Assembly: GCA_964366065.1 (NCBI GenBank)
Contig: CAYISF010000012.1
Location: 1 to 14,603, forward strand
DNA length: 14,603 nt
Direction: 5' to 3'
Source: JBAZYZ01 sp964366065
GTDB lineage: Bacteria > Patescibacteriota > Minisyncoccia > Phycocordibacterales > VMEP01
How positions within the stretch are numbered: position 1 is the stretch's first letter; each line of letters opens with the position of its first letter. The position numbers were made by a program, and so were the translations under genes. The notes below the pieces were generated by a model that saw only the letters and a program-made list of their open reading frames with translations, was not told the DNA's origin and made no database searches. This document shows, in pieces, positions 1 to 7,411 of the stretch.

Positions 1-1021
1 AGTAAAGAAAGTTTTTGCCGGAGAAATTGCCGCGGCAGTCGGGCTTAAAGACACTATTACATCCGATACCCTCTGCGATGAATCGCACCCGGTTATTCTG
101 GAGCGCATCGTTATTCCGGAACCGGTTGTGTCGCTCCGCATCGAGCCGAAAACCAAAGCCGACCAGGAAAAAATGGGCATGGCCTTAAATCGCATGACCC
201 AGGAAGATCCGACCTTCCGCGTGACGACCGACCAGGAGACCGTTGAAACGGTTATATGGGGAATGGGAGAACTCCATTTGGAAATTATTGCCGACCGCAT
301 GAAGCGCGAATACGGAGTGGAGACCAATGTCGGCAAACCGCAGGTGGCGTACAGGGAAACGATTTTGGGCAATGCCGAGGCGGAAGGCAAGTACATTAAA
401 CAATCCGGCGGGCGCGGCCAGTACGGCCATGTGCGCATCAGGATGAAACCGCTTGATAAAAGCGTGGACCCGGAGGACTTGCCGAAAAACACGAAACGCT
501 CGCCCGGGTTTGAATTTGTGAACAGCATAAGAGGCGGGGTCGTTCCGCAGGAATACATTCCGGCGGTGGAAAAAGGATTGAAAGAAGCGGCGGACCGCGG
601 TATTTTGGCAGGATACAAAGTAGTTGATATTTCTTGCGAACTCTACGACGGCTCGTATCACGAAGTGGACTCTTCCGAAATCGCTTTCAAGGTGGCGGCA
701 TCTATGGCCTTTCAGGACGCCGCCAAGCGTGCCAAGCCGGTTTTGCTTGAACCGATGATGAGCGTGGAAGTGGTTACGCCGGAGAAATTTATGGGCGATG
801 TGACGGGAAACCTTTCGTCAAAACGCGCGCAGATAGAAGGCATGGACGAGCGCGGCATGAATAAAGTCATCAAAGCAACCGTGCCGCTCGGCGAAATGTT
901 CGGATATATCACCAGCTTGCGTTCCATGACCGAAGGCCGCGCTTCTTTCACGATGGAGTTTAAGGAATTCGCGGTTGTCCCGAAAAACGTGGCGGATACT
1001 ATCATTGCTGCGCGCGCATAA
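1..1021 (+). CDS. fusA: Elongation factor G, 3' part (5' end outside window)
   Basis: The GTPase that drives translocation of tRNA and mRNA on the ribosome. The reading frame is open from base 2 to the TAA at 1019-1021, giving 339 residues of a protein usually near 700, so the G domain lies upstream of the window. The visible part begins at the end of domain II (VGLKDTITSDTLCDESHP), then domain III (IEPKTKADQEKMGMALNRM, GMGELHLEIIADRMKREYGV), domain IV (GGRGQYGHVRIRM; GGVVPQEYIPAVEKGL; the tip region SYHEVDSSEIAFKVAA) and domain V (EPMMSVEVVTPEKFMGDV, RAQIEGM). An ATG/GTG inside the frame at 128 is not the real start. No frameshift is seen. In a typical str operon it precedes tuf directly; here about 1.5 kb intervenes. 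Confidence 0.97.
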   Translation, partial: VKKVFAGEIAAAVGLKDTITSDTLCDESHPVILERIVIPEPVVSLRIEPKTKADQEKMGMALNRMTQEDPTFRVTTDQETVETVIWGMGELHLEIIADRMKREYGVETNVGKPQVAYRETILGNAEAEGKYIKQSGGRGQYGHVRIRMKPLDKSVDPEDLPKNTKRSPGFEFVNSIRGGVVPQEYIPAVEKGLKEAADRGILAGYKVVDISCELYDGSYHEVDSSEIAFKVAASMAFQDAAKRAKPVLLEPMMSVEVVTPEKFMGDVTGNLSSKRAQIEGMDERGMNKVIKATVPLGEMFGYITSLRSMTEGRASFTMEFKEFAVVPKNVADTIIAARA

Positions 1022-1039
1022 TACCATTAAAGATTAAAG

Positions 1040-1092
1040 TTGGCACTTCTCGCCCCGTAGTAAGCGTAATCGCTTTACTACTGGGGTGCCAA
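1040..1092. other. Long imperfect hairpin after fusA
   Basis: TTGGCAC at 1040-1046 pairs with GTGCCAA at 1086-1092. Inside it CCCC and TAGTAAGCG pair imperfectly with CGCTTTACTA and GGGG around a TAAT loop. There is no T run directly after it, so it is not a clear intrinsic terminator; it may protect or process the fusA 3' end. Confidence 0.6.
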
Positions 1093-1148
1093 ATAACGTA
1101 GCTGCTATCATCATAGAAACTCGTAAGTAAAAAAAGATAAATTAAGTC

Positions 1149-1182
1149 AAAAAACTTATACACATATAGAGTGTGGTTTTTT
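1149..1182 (+). terminator. Possible intrinsic terminator downstream of fusA
   Basis: AAAAAAC (1149-1155) and ACAC (1160-1163) face GTGT (1171-1174) and GTTTTTT (1176-1182), giving an A-rich/T-rich outer stem, a short inner stem and a terminal T tract. The stem has an asymmetric internal loop and few GC pairs, so the call is tentative. Confidence 0.4.
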
Positions 1183-1192
1183 CGTGGGGGGG

Positions 1193-1198
1193 TATAAT
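1193..1198 (+). promoter_or_regulatory. Possible -10 box (TATAAT) for the 1234 gene
   Basis: A consensus TATAAT lies about 36 bases upstream of the ATG at 1234, after a run of seven G. I see no good -35 hexamer at 16-18 bases spacing (the T run near 1177 is closest), so only the -10 is supported. Confidence 0.4.
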
Positions 1199-1233
1199 TA
1201 AAGTATTAAAAATAATTTTTTAAATTTGCTTCT

Positions 1234-1671
1234 ATGGAAAATCTAAAAACTAGTTCTAACGTTTGGATCGGATTTCGCCATTTTATTGTTGCCGGTTTGG
1301 CTGCACCAATCCTGCTTAATCTAATACTCCTTGCTTTAGGATTCACAATCTTTCCCGGGATTATTAATCTAACAGGCATAATAGGTGCAAGTACAATCAT
1401 TTCTATTATCGGCCTAGTTCTCGGAGTATTGTATTCAGTAAGATATTTAAAAAAGACATTTATTATTTCTTCTCCAAATTCAATAATAAACATAAGTTTG
1501 ATATGGTTTATAGTATTTGAATTACTATTTACCCTTTACCCTTATCTTACCGGTTCAGTTGAGACAGCCCAATCCTTTAAAGATACGCTCACTTTCCAAT
1601 TCATTAACGTAATCATTTTAAGCGCTTCTTTTTACATTCTCAATAAGACTTTTCTAAAAAGTAATCCGTAA
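1234..1671 (+). CDS. Small multi-pass membrane protein, unrecognised
   Basis: A 145-residue hydrophobic protein. I count about four membrane spans, near residues 16-37, 41-68, 84-106 and 121-138, with a short lysine-containing loop (RYLKKTF, 70-76) between spans 2 and 3 and a charged tail. I do not recognise the family and assign no function; the layout resembles many small CPR four-helix membrane proteins of unknown role. It uses A/T-rich codons more than fusA or tuf do, which suggests separate ancestry. No SD precedes it; the leader is very A/T rich with a TATAAT at 1193. It sits in the interval between fusA and tuf and converges with the lipoprotein gene, from which a bidirectional terminator separates it. 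Confidence 0.7.
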   Translation: MENLKTSSNVWIGFRHFIVAGLAAPILLNLILLALGFTIFPGIINLTGIIGASTIISIIGLVLGVLYSVRYLKKTFIISSPNSIINISLIWFIVFELLFTLYPYLTGSVETAQSFKDTLTFQFINVIILSASFYILNKTFLKSNP

Positions 1672-1710
1672 TTACGAGATAATTACGACTTACAACTAAC
1701 GACAAATAAA

Positions 1711-1736
1711 AAAAGCCCGTCGCTAGACGGGCTTTT
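1711..1736. terminator. Bidirectional intrinsic terminator
   Basis: AAAAGCCCGTC (1711-1721) and GACGGGCTTTT (1726-1736) form a perfect 11-bp stem around the loop GCTA. A run of A upstream and T downstream makes it work on both strands, as expected between the convergent genes ending at 1671 and 1755. Confidence 0.9.
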
Positions 1737-1754
1737 AAAATTCCAGGCCCTCTG

Positions 1755-2267
1755 TTATTTGCACAGAGGCCAGAAATTGGCCGCTTCTCCGGCATTCATC
1801 ACCAGGAAGCCTTCGGAGGGGAACCCTCCTCGCTTCTCAACCCATGTCCTGATGTCAGGGGACAAAGAGGGATCATACCTGACTTCATAAGACGTAGGAC
1901 GCGGCGAGAACGAGAACATGCCAGAGACGGCAACAGGGTTAACAGTCCGGACAAGTGTCCTAGTGCCGGTTGTTTTGTGAAATCTGAACACGGCTTTGTC
2001 CGTTATGCACACGTTCGGCCTTGCCTTGTCGGCAAAGCGCGCGCATGCCGATGTGCAACGCCCGTCTACTCTTACCTTTCGGCCCGTTTTGAGAACCTCG
2101 CTTACCGCGTCCTCAAAGAGATCAACTCTGCCTCCGCCGTTGTTGGAGATTACATTATTTGAGCCAACCGCTTCCCCGAAGGCCTTTACAAATGCTCCAT
2201 CCTTTTCTTCCACGGTCGCGCAACTTGCCAGGAACGCTAGCAGTAGTAAAGCGATAACATGTCGCAT
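1755..2267 (-). CDS. Predicted lipoprotein with ClpP/crotonase-like serine protease features
   Basis: A 170-residue predicted secreted lipoprotein. Residues 1-16 are a type II signal peptide with lipobox LASC, placing the lipidated cysteine at 16. The rest resembles small periplasmic ClpP-like (COG3904-type) proteins as I recall them: a GGG turn at 44-46, a strand ending in GRCTSAC (69-75) with a candidate nucleophile Ser73, then CITDKAVFRFHK (87-98) with a candidate His97. Cysteines 71, 75, 87 and 169 could form disulfides. Catalysis is inferred only. I chose the ATG at 2265-2267 because AGGAGG lies four bases before it; a TTG at 2282 would start inside that SD. The strong SD contrasts with the ribosomal protein genes and, with the opposite strand, suggests acquired DNA. 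Confidence 0.8.
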   Translation of the reverse strand: MRHVIALLLLAFLASCATVEEKDGAFVKAFGEAVGSNNVISNNGGGRVDLFEDAVSEVLKTGRKVRVDGRCTSACARFADKARPNVCITDKAVFRFHKTTGTRTLVRTVNPVAVSGMFSFSPRPTSYEVRYDPSLSPDIRTWVEKRGGFPSEGFLVMNAGEAANFWPLCK

Positions 2268-2326
2268 ACGTCCTCCTATCAAAGATCAAAGAGTTGAATT
2301 TTGAGATGCTTCCGTTACCTAATACC

Positions 2327-2355
2327 ATTTTACCATATATCCCTGAATATTGCAA
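2327..2355 (-). promoter_or_regulatory. Sigma70-type promoter for the lipoprotein gene
   Basis: Read on the minus strand: TTGCAA (2350-2355), a 17-base spacer, then TAAAAT (2327-2332), about 60 bases upstream of the ATG ending at 2267. Spacing is ideal and each hexamer is one or two bases from consensus. Confidence 0.7.
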
Positions 2356-2392
2356 TAGCCACCCACCTATAATGTTAAACGAAGCTAATGGA

Positions 2393-2425
2393 AACCCCGC
2401 CGTTTCCTCGGGAAACGGCGGGGTT
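2393..2425. terminator. Perfect 15-bp GC-rich hairpin upstream of the tuf promoter
   Basis: AACCCCGCCGTTTCC (2393-2407) pairs fully with GGAAACGGCGGGGTT (2411-2425) around TCG. No T tract follows on either strand, so it is not a standard intrinsic terminator. Its last two T bases are the first two of the -35 box of the tuf promoter. It may insulate tuf from upstream transcription or sit as a regulatory hairpin over the promoter. Confidence 0.55.
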
Positions 2426-2451
2426 GACTATTAATTGTCCTCTGCTAATAT
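2424..2451 (+). promoter_or_regulatory. Sigma70-type promoter for tuf
   Basis: TTGACT (2424-2429), 16-base spacer, TAATAT (2446-2451). The predicted transcript would begin near 2458 and run as a leader of about 100 bases to the tuf ATG. This gives tuf and the genes after it a promoter independent of fusA. Confidence 0.75.
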
Positions 2452-2460
2452 TGCCTTTAT

Positions 2461-2552
2461 ACGCATTTTGCGTTGTTTTTGTTTCTGCGCCTAAAAGCGC
2501 TTTTTAGTAATTATCAAATAATTGTGTTCGTGGCGGTTGCTACGAACCGCCA
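2461..2552 (+). promoter_or_regulatory. Structured 5' leader of tuf with four tandem hairpins
   Basis: Four consecutive short hairpins fill the leader: ACGCA/TGCGT (2461-2473) followed by a U-rich stretch, CTAAAA/TTTTTAG (2491-2507), AATTAT/ATAATT around CAA (2509-2523), and TGGCGGTT/AACCGCCA (2531-2552). The last ends nine bases before the ATG. No SD is present. The leader may control tuf translation or RNA stability; no partner is evident. Confidence 0.55.
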
Positions 2553-2561
2553 ACCAAACTC

Positions 2562-3760
<1,199 letters not shown>

Positions 3761-3764
<4 letters not shown>

Positions 3765-3824
3765 CCAACAACTAACAACAAATAACTAATAAGAAATTCT
3801 TGTAGGTTATAAGTTGTCGGTTAT
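3761..3824. repeat. Inverted repeat filling the tuf–rpsJ spacer
   Basis: ATAACCAACAACT (3761-3773), which includes the tuf stop codon, pairs with AGTTGTCGGTTAT (3812-3824) with one mismatch. Further AT-rich pairing inside reaches a near-palindrome AAGAAATTCTT. The right arm ends 11 bases before the rpsJ ATG. Each arm is built of short, related AAC-rich units. Confidence 0.75.
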
Positions 3825-3835
3825 GAGTTAATCCG

Positions 3836-4276
3836 ATGCCCGTACAATCAAAAATCAAAAAAGGTTCTTCTAAAAAAGCCGCAGTTGCGCCGAGCGTCAA
3901 AGTTGTTACTAAGCCAGCCCCAAAACCGAAAGTTCCCCGAACAAAGGCGGCGGCAAAAGCGGAGGAAATCATTTCCAAACTCCGCATTCGCGTGCGCGCC
4001 TACGAGAATAAAATTCTTGACGCTTCGGTTAAACAGATAATTGACACGGCTCTCCGCTACGACGCGAAGATTGTCGGACCGATTCCTTTGCCGACGGAGA
4101 TAAAAAAATATACCGTCAACCGTTCCGCCTTTATCTACAAAAACGCGCGGGAACAATTTGAAATGCGCATCCACAAACGGGTGATAGACATTTTGAATCC
4201 CTCTCCTAAAGTTATTGAGGCGCTGACGAATTTAAGTTTGCCTTCCGGCGTTGACATTGACGTCAAGATGGCGTAA
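3836..4276 (+). CDS. rpsJ: 30S ribosomal protein uS10 with an N-terminal extension
   Basis: Binds 16S rRNA in the 30S head and, in other bacteria, NusB in antitermination. It has 146 residues against about 102 for the family. The conserved fold starts near residue 49 (LRIRVRAYENKILDASVKQI), through GPIPLPTEIKKYTVNRS and REQFEMRIHKRVIDI, to DVKM at the end. Residues 1-48 are a basic tail rich in Lys, Ala, Pro and Val (for example KPAPKPKVPRTKAAAK), probably disordered and RNA-binding. The ATG at 3836 is kept because the tail is continuous in frame and typical of lysine-rich extensions; a later start would need a non-ATG codon. No SD. It is the head of the S10 cluster, 71 bases after tuf. Confidence 0.95.
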   Translation: MPVQSKIKKGSSKKAAVAPSVKVVTKPAPKPKVPRTKAAAKAEEIISKLRIRVRAYENKILDASVKQIIDTALRYDAKIVGPIPLPTEIKKYTVNRSAFIYKNAREQFEMRIHKRVIDILNPSPKVIEALTNLSLPSGVDIDVKMA

Positions 4277-4497
4277 ATCAAGGAGCGCAAGCGACTATGA
4301 TTTACGACCACCCCGCCCCAATTTTGCGTCTAGCGAGACACGCGAAGCGCGAGTAGCGAATAGCCACTTACGGTTCGGGGCGCAGCGCTTCGCCCGTCAA
4401 GGGAACTGCCTATTCGGCAGACGCACTGCGCAAAATAGTTGGAGGCAAAATTGGAGCGGGGTCATGATTTTTATGTTCGCCCCGCTCGCTAAAAATC
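4275..4497 (+). repeat. Type A structured spacer element, rpsJ–rplC copy
   Basis: The left unit (4275-4303) starts inside the rpsJ stop codon: AAATCA and TGATTT bracket AGGAGCG and GCGACTA. A long stem follows, left arm 4306-4327 (CCCCGCCCCAATTTTGC) against right arm 4445-4463 (GCAAAATTGGAGCGGGGTC). The right unit (4466-4497) is GATTTTT and AAAAATC around TTCGCCCCGCTCG, and ends one base before the rplC ATG. Left and right unit cores are roughly reverse complements. The centre holds the paired-loop module given separately. Spacer between genes is 222 bases, all accounted for. Confidence 0.8.
4353..4431 (+). other. Paired-loop module (GAATA/TATTC), rpsJ–rplC copy
   Basis: Hairpin a is GTAGC-GAATA-GCCAC (4353-4367, one A·C mismatch). 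Hairpin b is CTGCC-TATTC-GGCAG (4406-4420). The two five-base loops are fully complementary. Between them CCC-GTCAA-GGG (4393-4403) can form a small third hairpin, and GCGCAG (4380-4385) with CTGCGC (4426-4431) closes around it and hairpin b. Confidence 0.65.
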
Positions 4498-4498
4498 T

Positions 4499-5128
4499 AT
4501 GAAATTTCTATTAGGCACAAAACAAAATATGACGCAGTTTTTCGACGAAAACGGAAAGGCGTTTTCGGCGACGATTGTTACCGCGGGCCCTGTTACGGTG
4601 ACGCAGGTCAAAACTAAAGAGAAAGACGGGTACACCGCGCTTCAATACGCTTTCGGCGCGAAGCGCGAGAATCTTATTTCAAAACCGCTTAAAGGCCACT
4701 TCAAGGGGCTGGGCAATTTCCGACATGTTCGCGAGGTAGCCATACCCTTGGGCGAAAATATAGAAGCAAAGGAAGGAGACACCCTAAACGCGGGAGTTTT
4801 CTCAAAGGGAGACATTATAGACGTATCGGGAATTTCAAAAGGAAAAGGTTTTCAGGGAGTCATCAAAAGACACGGTTTCCACGGCGGTCCGCGCACTCAT
4901 GGGCAAAAACATTCCGAGCGTGAACCGGGTTCTATTGGAGGAGGTCTCCGAACGCGGGTGCCGAAAGGCATGCGCATGGCCGGCCGCATGGGTTCCGACC
5001 GAGTGACCGTCAAAAACCTGAAAGTGCTTGACGTAGATGCCGAGAACAATCTGCTTTTGGTCAAAGGAGCCATTCCGGGACGGCGCGGAACATTGATTGA
5101 AATAAGAGAAAGCGTTAAAAATAAATAA
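4499..5128 (+). CDS. rplC: 50S ribosomal protein uL3
   Basis: An early-assembly 23S rRNA protein whose extended loop reaches the peptidyl transferase region. 209 residues, the normal length. Family landmarks are MKFLLGTKQNMTQFF at the start, FSKGDIIDVSGISKGKGFQG (101-120), RHGFHGGPRTHGQKHSERE (124-142), PGSIG (143-147) and MRMAGRMGSDRVT (158-170). The glutamine that PrmB methylates in E. coli has no clear counterpart in the loop after PGSIG. Preceded by a type A element and no SD; the right hairpin of that element ends one base before the ATG. rplD begins one base after the stop. Confidence 0.97.
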   Translation: MKFLLGTKQNMTQFFDENGKAFSATIVTAGPVTVTQVKTKEKDGYTALQYAFGAKRENLISKPLKGHFKGLGNFRHVREVAIPLGENIEAKEGDTLNAGVFSKGDIIDVSGISKGKGFQGVIKRHGFHGGPRTHGQKHSEREPGSIGGGLRTRVPKGMRMAGRMGSDRVTVKNLKVLDVDAENNLLLVKGAIPGRRGTLIEIRESVKNK

Positions 5129-5129
5129 T

Positions 5130-5846
5130 ATGGAAGCAAAAGTTTACAACCAAAAAGGCAAGGAGACAGGAAACATAAGTTTGCCGGAGAGCGTTTTTGG
5201 CCTGCGCCGAAATGATAAACTGGTTCATCAGGTTGTTGTTTCCATGCAATCCAATATGCGCTCGGGCACCGCGAATACCAAAGGACGCGGCGAGGTTTCT
5301 GGCGGCGGCAAAAAACCGTGGCGGCAAAAAGGCACCGGTCGCGCCAGGCACGGCTCCATACGTTCACCCATCTGGAAAGGAGGCGGCGTAACGCACGGCC
5401 CTCTTAAAGAGAAGAATTACGGCAAAAAAATAAACAAGAAAATGCGCGTGAGAGCGCTCTATGCGGTGCTTTCGGCAAAACTTCGCGATGGCGAACTCTT
5501 CTTTGTTGATTCGATTTCTCTTTCGGAGCCAAGAACGAGGAAAGCCAGGGAAGCAATGCTCCAGCTCTCAAAAATACCCGGTGCGGAGGGCGTTGCAACG
5601 CGGAAGCGCGGAGCTCTCTACATGGCTCTATCCAAGAAAGACGGAAACGTCATCCGTGGTTTTCAAAATTTTAGCAATGTAGCGGTTGATGATGTTCGTA
5701 ATATGAATGTAATTGACGCAGTAAATCATAAGTATGTTGTAATTACCGAACCGGAAGAAAGCATTAAAACATTGGAAACAAGAGTTCACCCTGTTAAGCC
5801 CCGCGAAGCGGGTCGGTCTAAGGCCGGATTTAACAGGGTAAAGTAA
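5130..5846 (+). CDS. rplD: 50S ribosomal protein uL4
   Basis: Binds 23S rRNA and lines the exit tunnel; in enterobacteria it also represses the S10 operon, but the recognised leader for that is not seen here. 238 residues, somewhat longer than the usual 200-210, with the extra at the C-terminus (KTLETRVHPVKPREAGRSKAG). The tunnel loop is typical: GTANTKGRGEVSGGGKKPWR followed by QKGTGRARHGSIRSPIWKGG. The start ATG is one base after the rplC stop, the tightest junction in the window, so coupling is likely. No SD. Confidence 0.96.
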   Translation: MEAKVYNQKGKETGNISLPESVFGLRRNDKLVHQVVVSMQSNMRSGTANTKGRGEVSGGGKKPWRQKGTGRARHGSIRSPIWKGGGVTHGPLKEKNYGKKINKKMRVRALYAVLSAKLRDGELFFVDSISLSEPRTRKAREAMLQLSKIPGAEGVATRKRGALYMALSKKDGNVIRGFQNFSNVAVDDVRNMNVIDAVNHKYVVITEPEESIKTLETRVHPVKPREAGRSKAGFNRVK

Positions 5847-5850
5847 ACTT

Positions 5851-6150
5851 ATGACATCACCCAGAACAACGAAAAAAGATTTGGCCTTTGCTCTTCGGGG
5901 TCCGCGCATCACCGAGAAAGCCTCGTTTCTCTCGGGGAGTAATGTCTATACTTTTAATGTGCCGAAAAATTTCAACAAGATAGAGATTGCAGAGGCGATA
6001 GAATCTATTTATAAAGTGAAACCGATTCGGGTGCGCACAGTTGCTGTTCCCAAGAAGAAAATAATGAGCCGTGGGAAGCCGGGCATAAAGAAGGGCGGCA
6101 AGAAAGCGCTTGTCTATTTGAAAAAGGGAGATAAGATTGAATTCGTGTAA
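5851..6150 (+). CDS. rplW: 50S ribosomal protein uL23
   Basis: Sits at the tunnel exit and is the docking site for trigger factor and SRP. 99 residues, usual size. The conserved start of the fold is ALRGPRITEKASFLSGSNVY, followed by the helix IEIAEAIESIYKVKPIRVRT and the basic loop KKKIMSRGKPGIKKGGKKAL. Four bases separate it from rplD. No clear SD; AGGG lies too far upstream (about 16 bases). Followed by a type B inverted repeat that begins at its stop codon. Confidence 0.95.
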   Translation: MTSPRTTKKDLAFALRGPRITEKASFLSGSNVYTFNVPKNFNKIEIAEAIESIYKVKPIRVRTVAVPKKKIMSRGKPGIKKGGKKALVYLKKGDKIEFV

Positions 6151-6251
6151 CACGATGCCAATATGCGAATGAATACGAATTTACAAATGAATACGAATAA
6201 TTTGTTAATCCATTCGTATCATTCGCATACATTCGTATATTGGTATGGTGT
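6150..6251. repeat. Type B inverted repeat, rplW–rplB copy
   Basis: Left arm 6150-6180 begins at the last base of the rplW stop (ACACGATGCCAATATGCGAA...), right arm 6212-6251 (...ATTCGTATATTGGTATGGTG). Both arms are runs of imperfect ATACGAAT/ATTCGTAT units. A related copy lies between rplX and rplE. The remaining 59 bases to the rplB ATG (6252-6310) are A/T rich with no SD; a five-codon frame ATG AAG TTT AAA TTT TAA at 6262 is probably chance. Confidence 0.8.
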
Positions 6252-6310
6252 ACAAATAGCATATGAAGTTTAAATTTTAAATAAAATAATTAAATTAATT
6301 TGCAAACGAA

Positions 6311-7153
6311 ATGAAACAATATAAACCGACAACTCCATCAAGACGCCATATGTCCACGCTTAGTTTCCGCAAGTTTCTTACTCGTGGTAAGCCGGAAAAG
6401 TCGTTGGTCAGGGGATTTAAGCGGGGCATTGGCCGCAATAAAGACGGCCGCATAACCGTCCGCCATAAAGGCGGGGGACATAAGCGCGCGTACCGGTTTG
6501 TTGATTTTAAATACGACAAAATTGATATTCCGGCAAAAATAGTTTCCGTGGAATATGACCCAAACCGCTCCGGTTACATCGGCCTTGTCGTTTACAAAGA
6601 CGGAGAGAAGCGCTATACGCTTTTGCCGCAGTCGGTTAAGGTCGGCGATACGTTTACCGTAGGGGAGAAGGTCCCCGTCACTCCGGCCAATCGTCTGCCT
6701 CTCCGAAATATTCCCGTCGGCACGTTTGTCTATAATATTGAACTCAAGCCGCGAAATGGCGCGAAATTGGCCCGCTCGGCCGGAGTGTTTGCGGAAGTGG
6801 TTGCTTTGGACAAAGGATTCGTTCATCTGAAGATGCCGTCGTCGGAAATTCGCCGTGTCTCTGAAAACGCCTGGGCGTCCGTGGGACAGGTTTCCAACGA
6901 GGAATATCATTTGGTTAATATAGGAAAAGCGGGCCGCAGCCGATGGATGGGCATTCGCCCGACCGTGCGCGGAAGCGCCATGAATCCGGTTGACCATCCT
7001 TACGGTGGAGGCGAGGGACGTTCAGGACGGGGATTGCGCCGCGCGAAGACAAAGTGGGGTAAACCTTCGGGCAAGGGACAAAAAACGCGCACGCCCAAAA
7101 AATACTCGAATATCTTTATTGTCTCAAGACGCCGCGTAGGTAAGAACAAGTAA
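6311..7153 (+). CDS. rplB: 50S ribosomal protein uL2
   Basis: A central 23S rRNA protein needed for subunit joining and peptidyl transfer. 280 residues, normal. Landmarks are KSLVRGFKRGIGRNKDGRIT, RHKGGGHKRAYRFVDF, EYDPNRSGYIGLVVY, RSAGVFAEVVALD, RPTVRGSAMNPVDHPYGGGE and the basic tail. The His at 229 (DHP), the residue I recall as functionally critical in E. coli, is present; the second His of the usual HPHGGGEG is Tyr here. It ends with YSNIFIVSRRRVGKNK, and a diverged second copy of this tail lies 83 bases after the stop. This gene closes the first transcript: a terminator follows at 7303. Confidence 0.97.
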   Translation: MKQYKPTTPSRRHMSTLSFRKFLTRGKPEKSLVRGFKRGIGRNKDGRITVRHKGGGHKRAYRFVDFKYDKIDIPAKIVSVEYDPNRSGYIGLVVYKDGEKRYTLLPQSVKVGDTFTVGEKVPVTPANRLPLRNIPVGTFVYNIELKPRNGAKLARSAGVFAEVVALDKGFVHLKMPSSEIRRVSENAWASVGQVSNEEYHLVNIGKAGRSRWMGIRPTVRGSAMNPVDHPYGGGEGRSGRGLRRAKTKWGKPSGKGQKTRTPKKYSNIFIVSRRRVGKNK

Positions 7154-7160
7154 GAAGCGA

Positions 7161-7232
7161 GCCAACAAAAATCCCCGTTATCGACGGAGATTTTTGTTGG
7201 CGAAGTCCCGCACCAAGCTTTGCTTTGGTGCG
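7161..7232. other. Two strong hairpins between the rplB stop and the tail relic
   Basis: GCCAACAAAAATC (7161-7173) pairs with GATTTTTGTTGGC (7189-7201), with CCCGT/ACGG inside. CGCACCAA (7209-7216) then pairs with TTGGTGCG (7225-7232). The first has a T run inside its 3' arm and could act as a terminator. Together they fill the gap between the two versions of the uL2 C-terminus and look like an inserted piece. Confidence 0.65.
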
Positions 7233-7236
7233 CGGA

Positions 7237-7296
7237 TATTCCAACGTTTTTATTGTTTCCCGCCGCAAAGTTGGGAAGAAAAGAAAAGAGGGATAA
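7237..7296 (+). pseudogene. Relic second copy of the uL2 C-terminal tail
   Basis: In frame from 7237 this reads YSNVFIVSRRKVGKKRKEG and a TAA at 7294-7296, matching the intact rplB end YSNIFIVSRRRVGKNK in 13 of the first 16 positions or so. Similarity stops abruptly at the Tyr codon; upstream sequence is the hairpin pair. Many of the differences are at third codon positions, so this is a diverged homologous fragment and not a recent tandem copy. Likely the displaced original end of rplB after insertion or recombination. Confidence 0.75.
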
Positions 7297-7302
7297 TCCG
7301 AG

Positions 7303-7328
7303 AAAAACTGCCTAAAAGGGCGGTTTTT
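7303..7328 (+). terminator. Intrinsic terminator after rplB
   Basis: AAAAACTGCC (7303-7312) pairs with GGCGGTTTTT (7319-7328), ten pairs with one T·G, loop TAAAAG, ending in five T. It lies just after the tail relic and just before a strong promoter, so it ends the tuf–rplB transcript, at least in part. Confidence 0.8.
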
Positions 7329-7343
7329 CAAAAGGCAGCATAT

Positions 7344-7372
7344 TTGACAAGGCCATTCAATTCGTCTACTAT
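7344..7372 (+). promoter_or_regulatory. Strong sigma70-type promoter for rpsS onward
   Basis: TTGACA (7344-7349), 17-base spacer, TACTAT (7367-7372). The -35 is perfect and the -10 is one base from TATAAT. Predicted start near 7379, where the leader hairpin AGCTC/GAGCT begins. Position after a terminator argues for a separate transcript starting within the S10 cluster. Confidence 0.85.
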
Positions 7373-7379
7373 CATACAA

Positions 7380-7395
7380 AGCTCGTTTTGGAGCT
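7380..7395 (+). promoter_or_regulatory. 5'-end leader hairpin of the rpsS transcript
   Basis: AGCTC (7380-7384) and GAGCT (7391-7395) around GTTTTG, followed by ATTTTAGTTTTG. The same AGCTC...GAGCT hairpin with a U-rich tail starts the rpsN transcript (12838-12857). Confidence 0.55.
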
Positions 7396-7411
7396 ATTTT
7401 AGTTTTGCTGG

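Noticed and set aside
4297..4356. A 19-codon frame starting ATGATTTAC in the rpsJ–rplC element, ten bases after AAGGAG, and a 21-codon frame at 10848 in the rplN–rplX element five bases after GAGGAG.
   Set aside because: Tempting as leader peptides, but the two are in different frames of the shared left unit, and the rpsS–rplV copy has ATA where the ATG would be. Pairing is conserved better than the frame.
4251..4502. 83-codon frame overlapping the end of rpsJ and the ATG of rplC.
   Set aside because: It runs through the type A element, with composition dictated by the inverted repeat, and has no protein family character.
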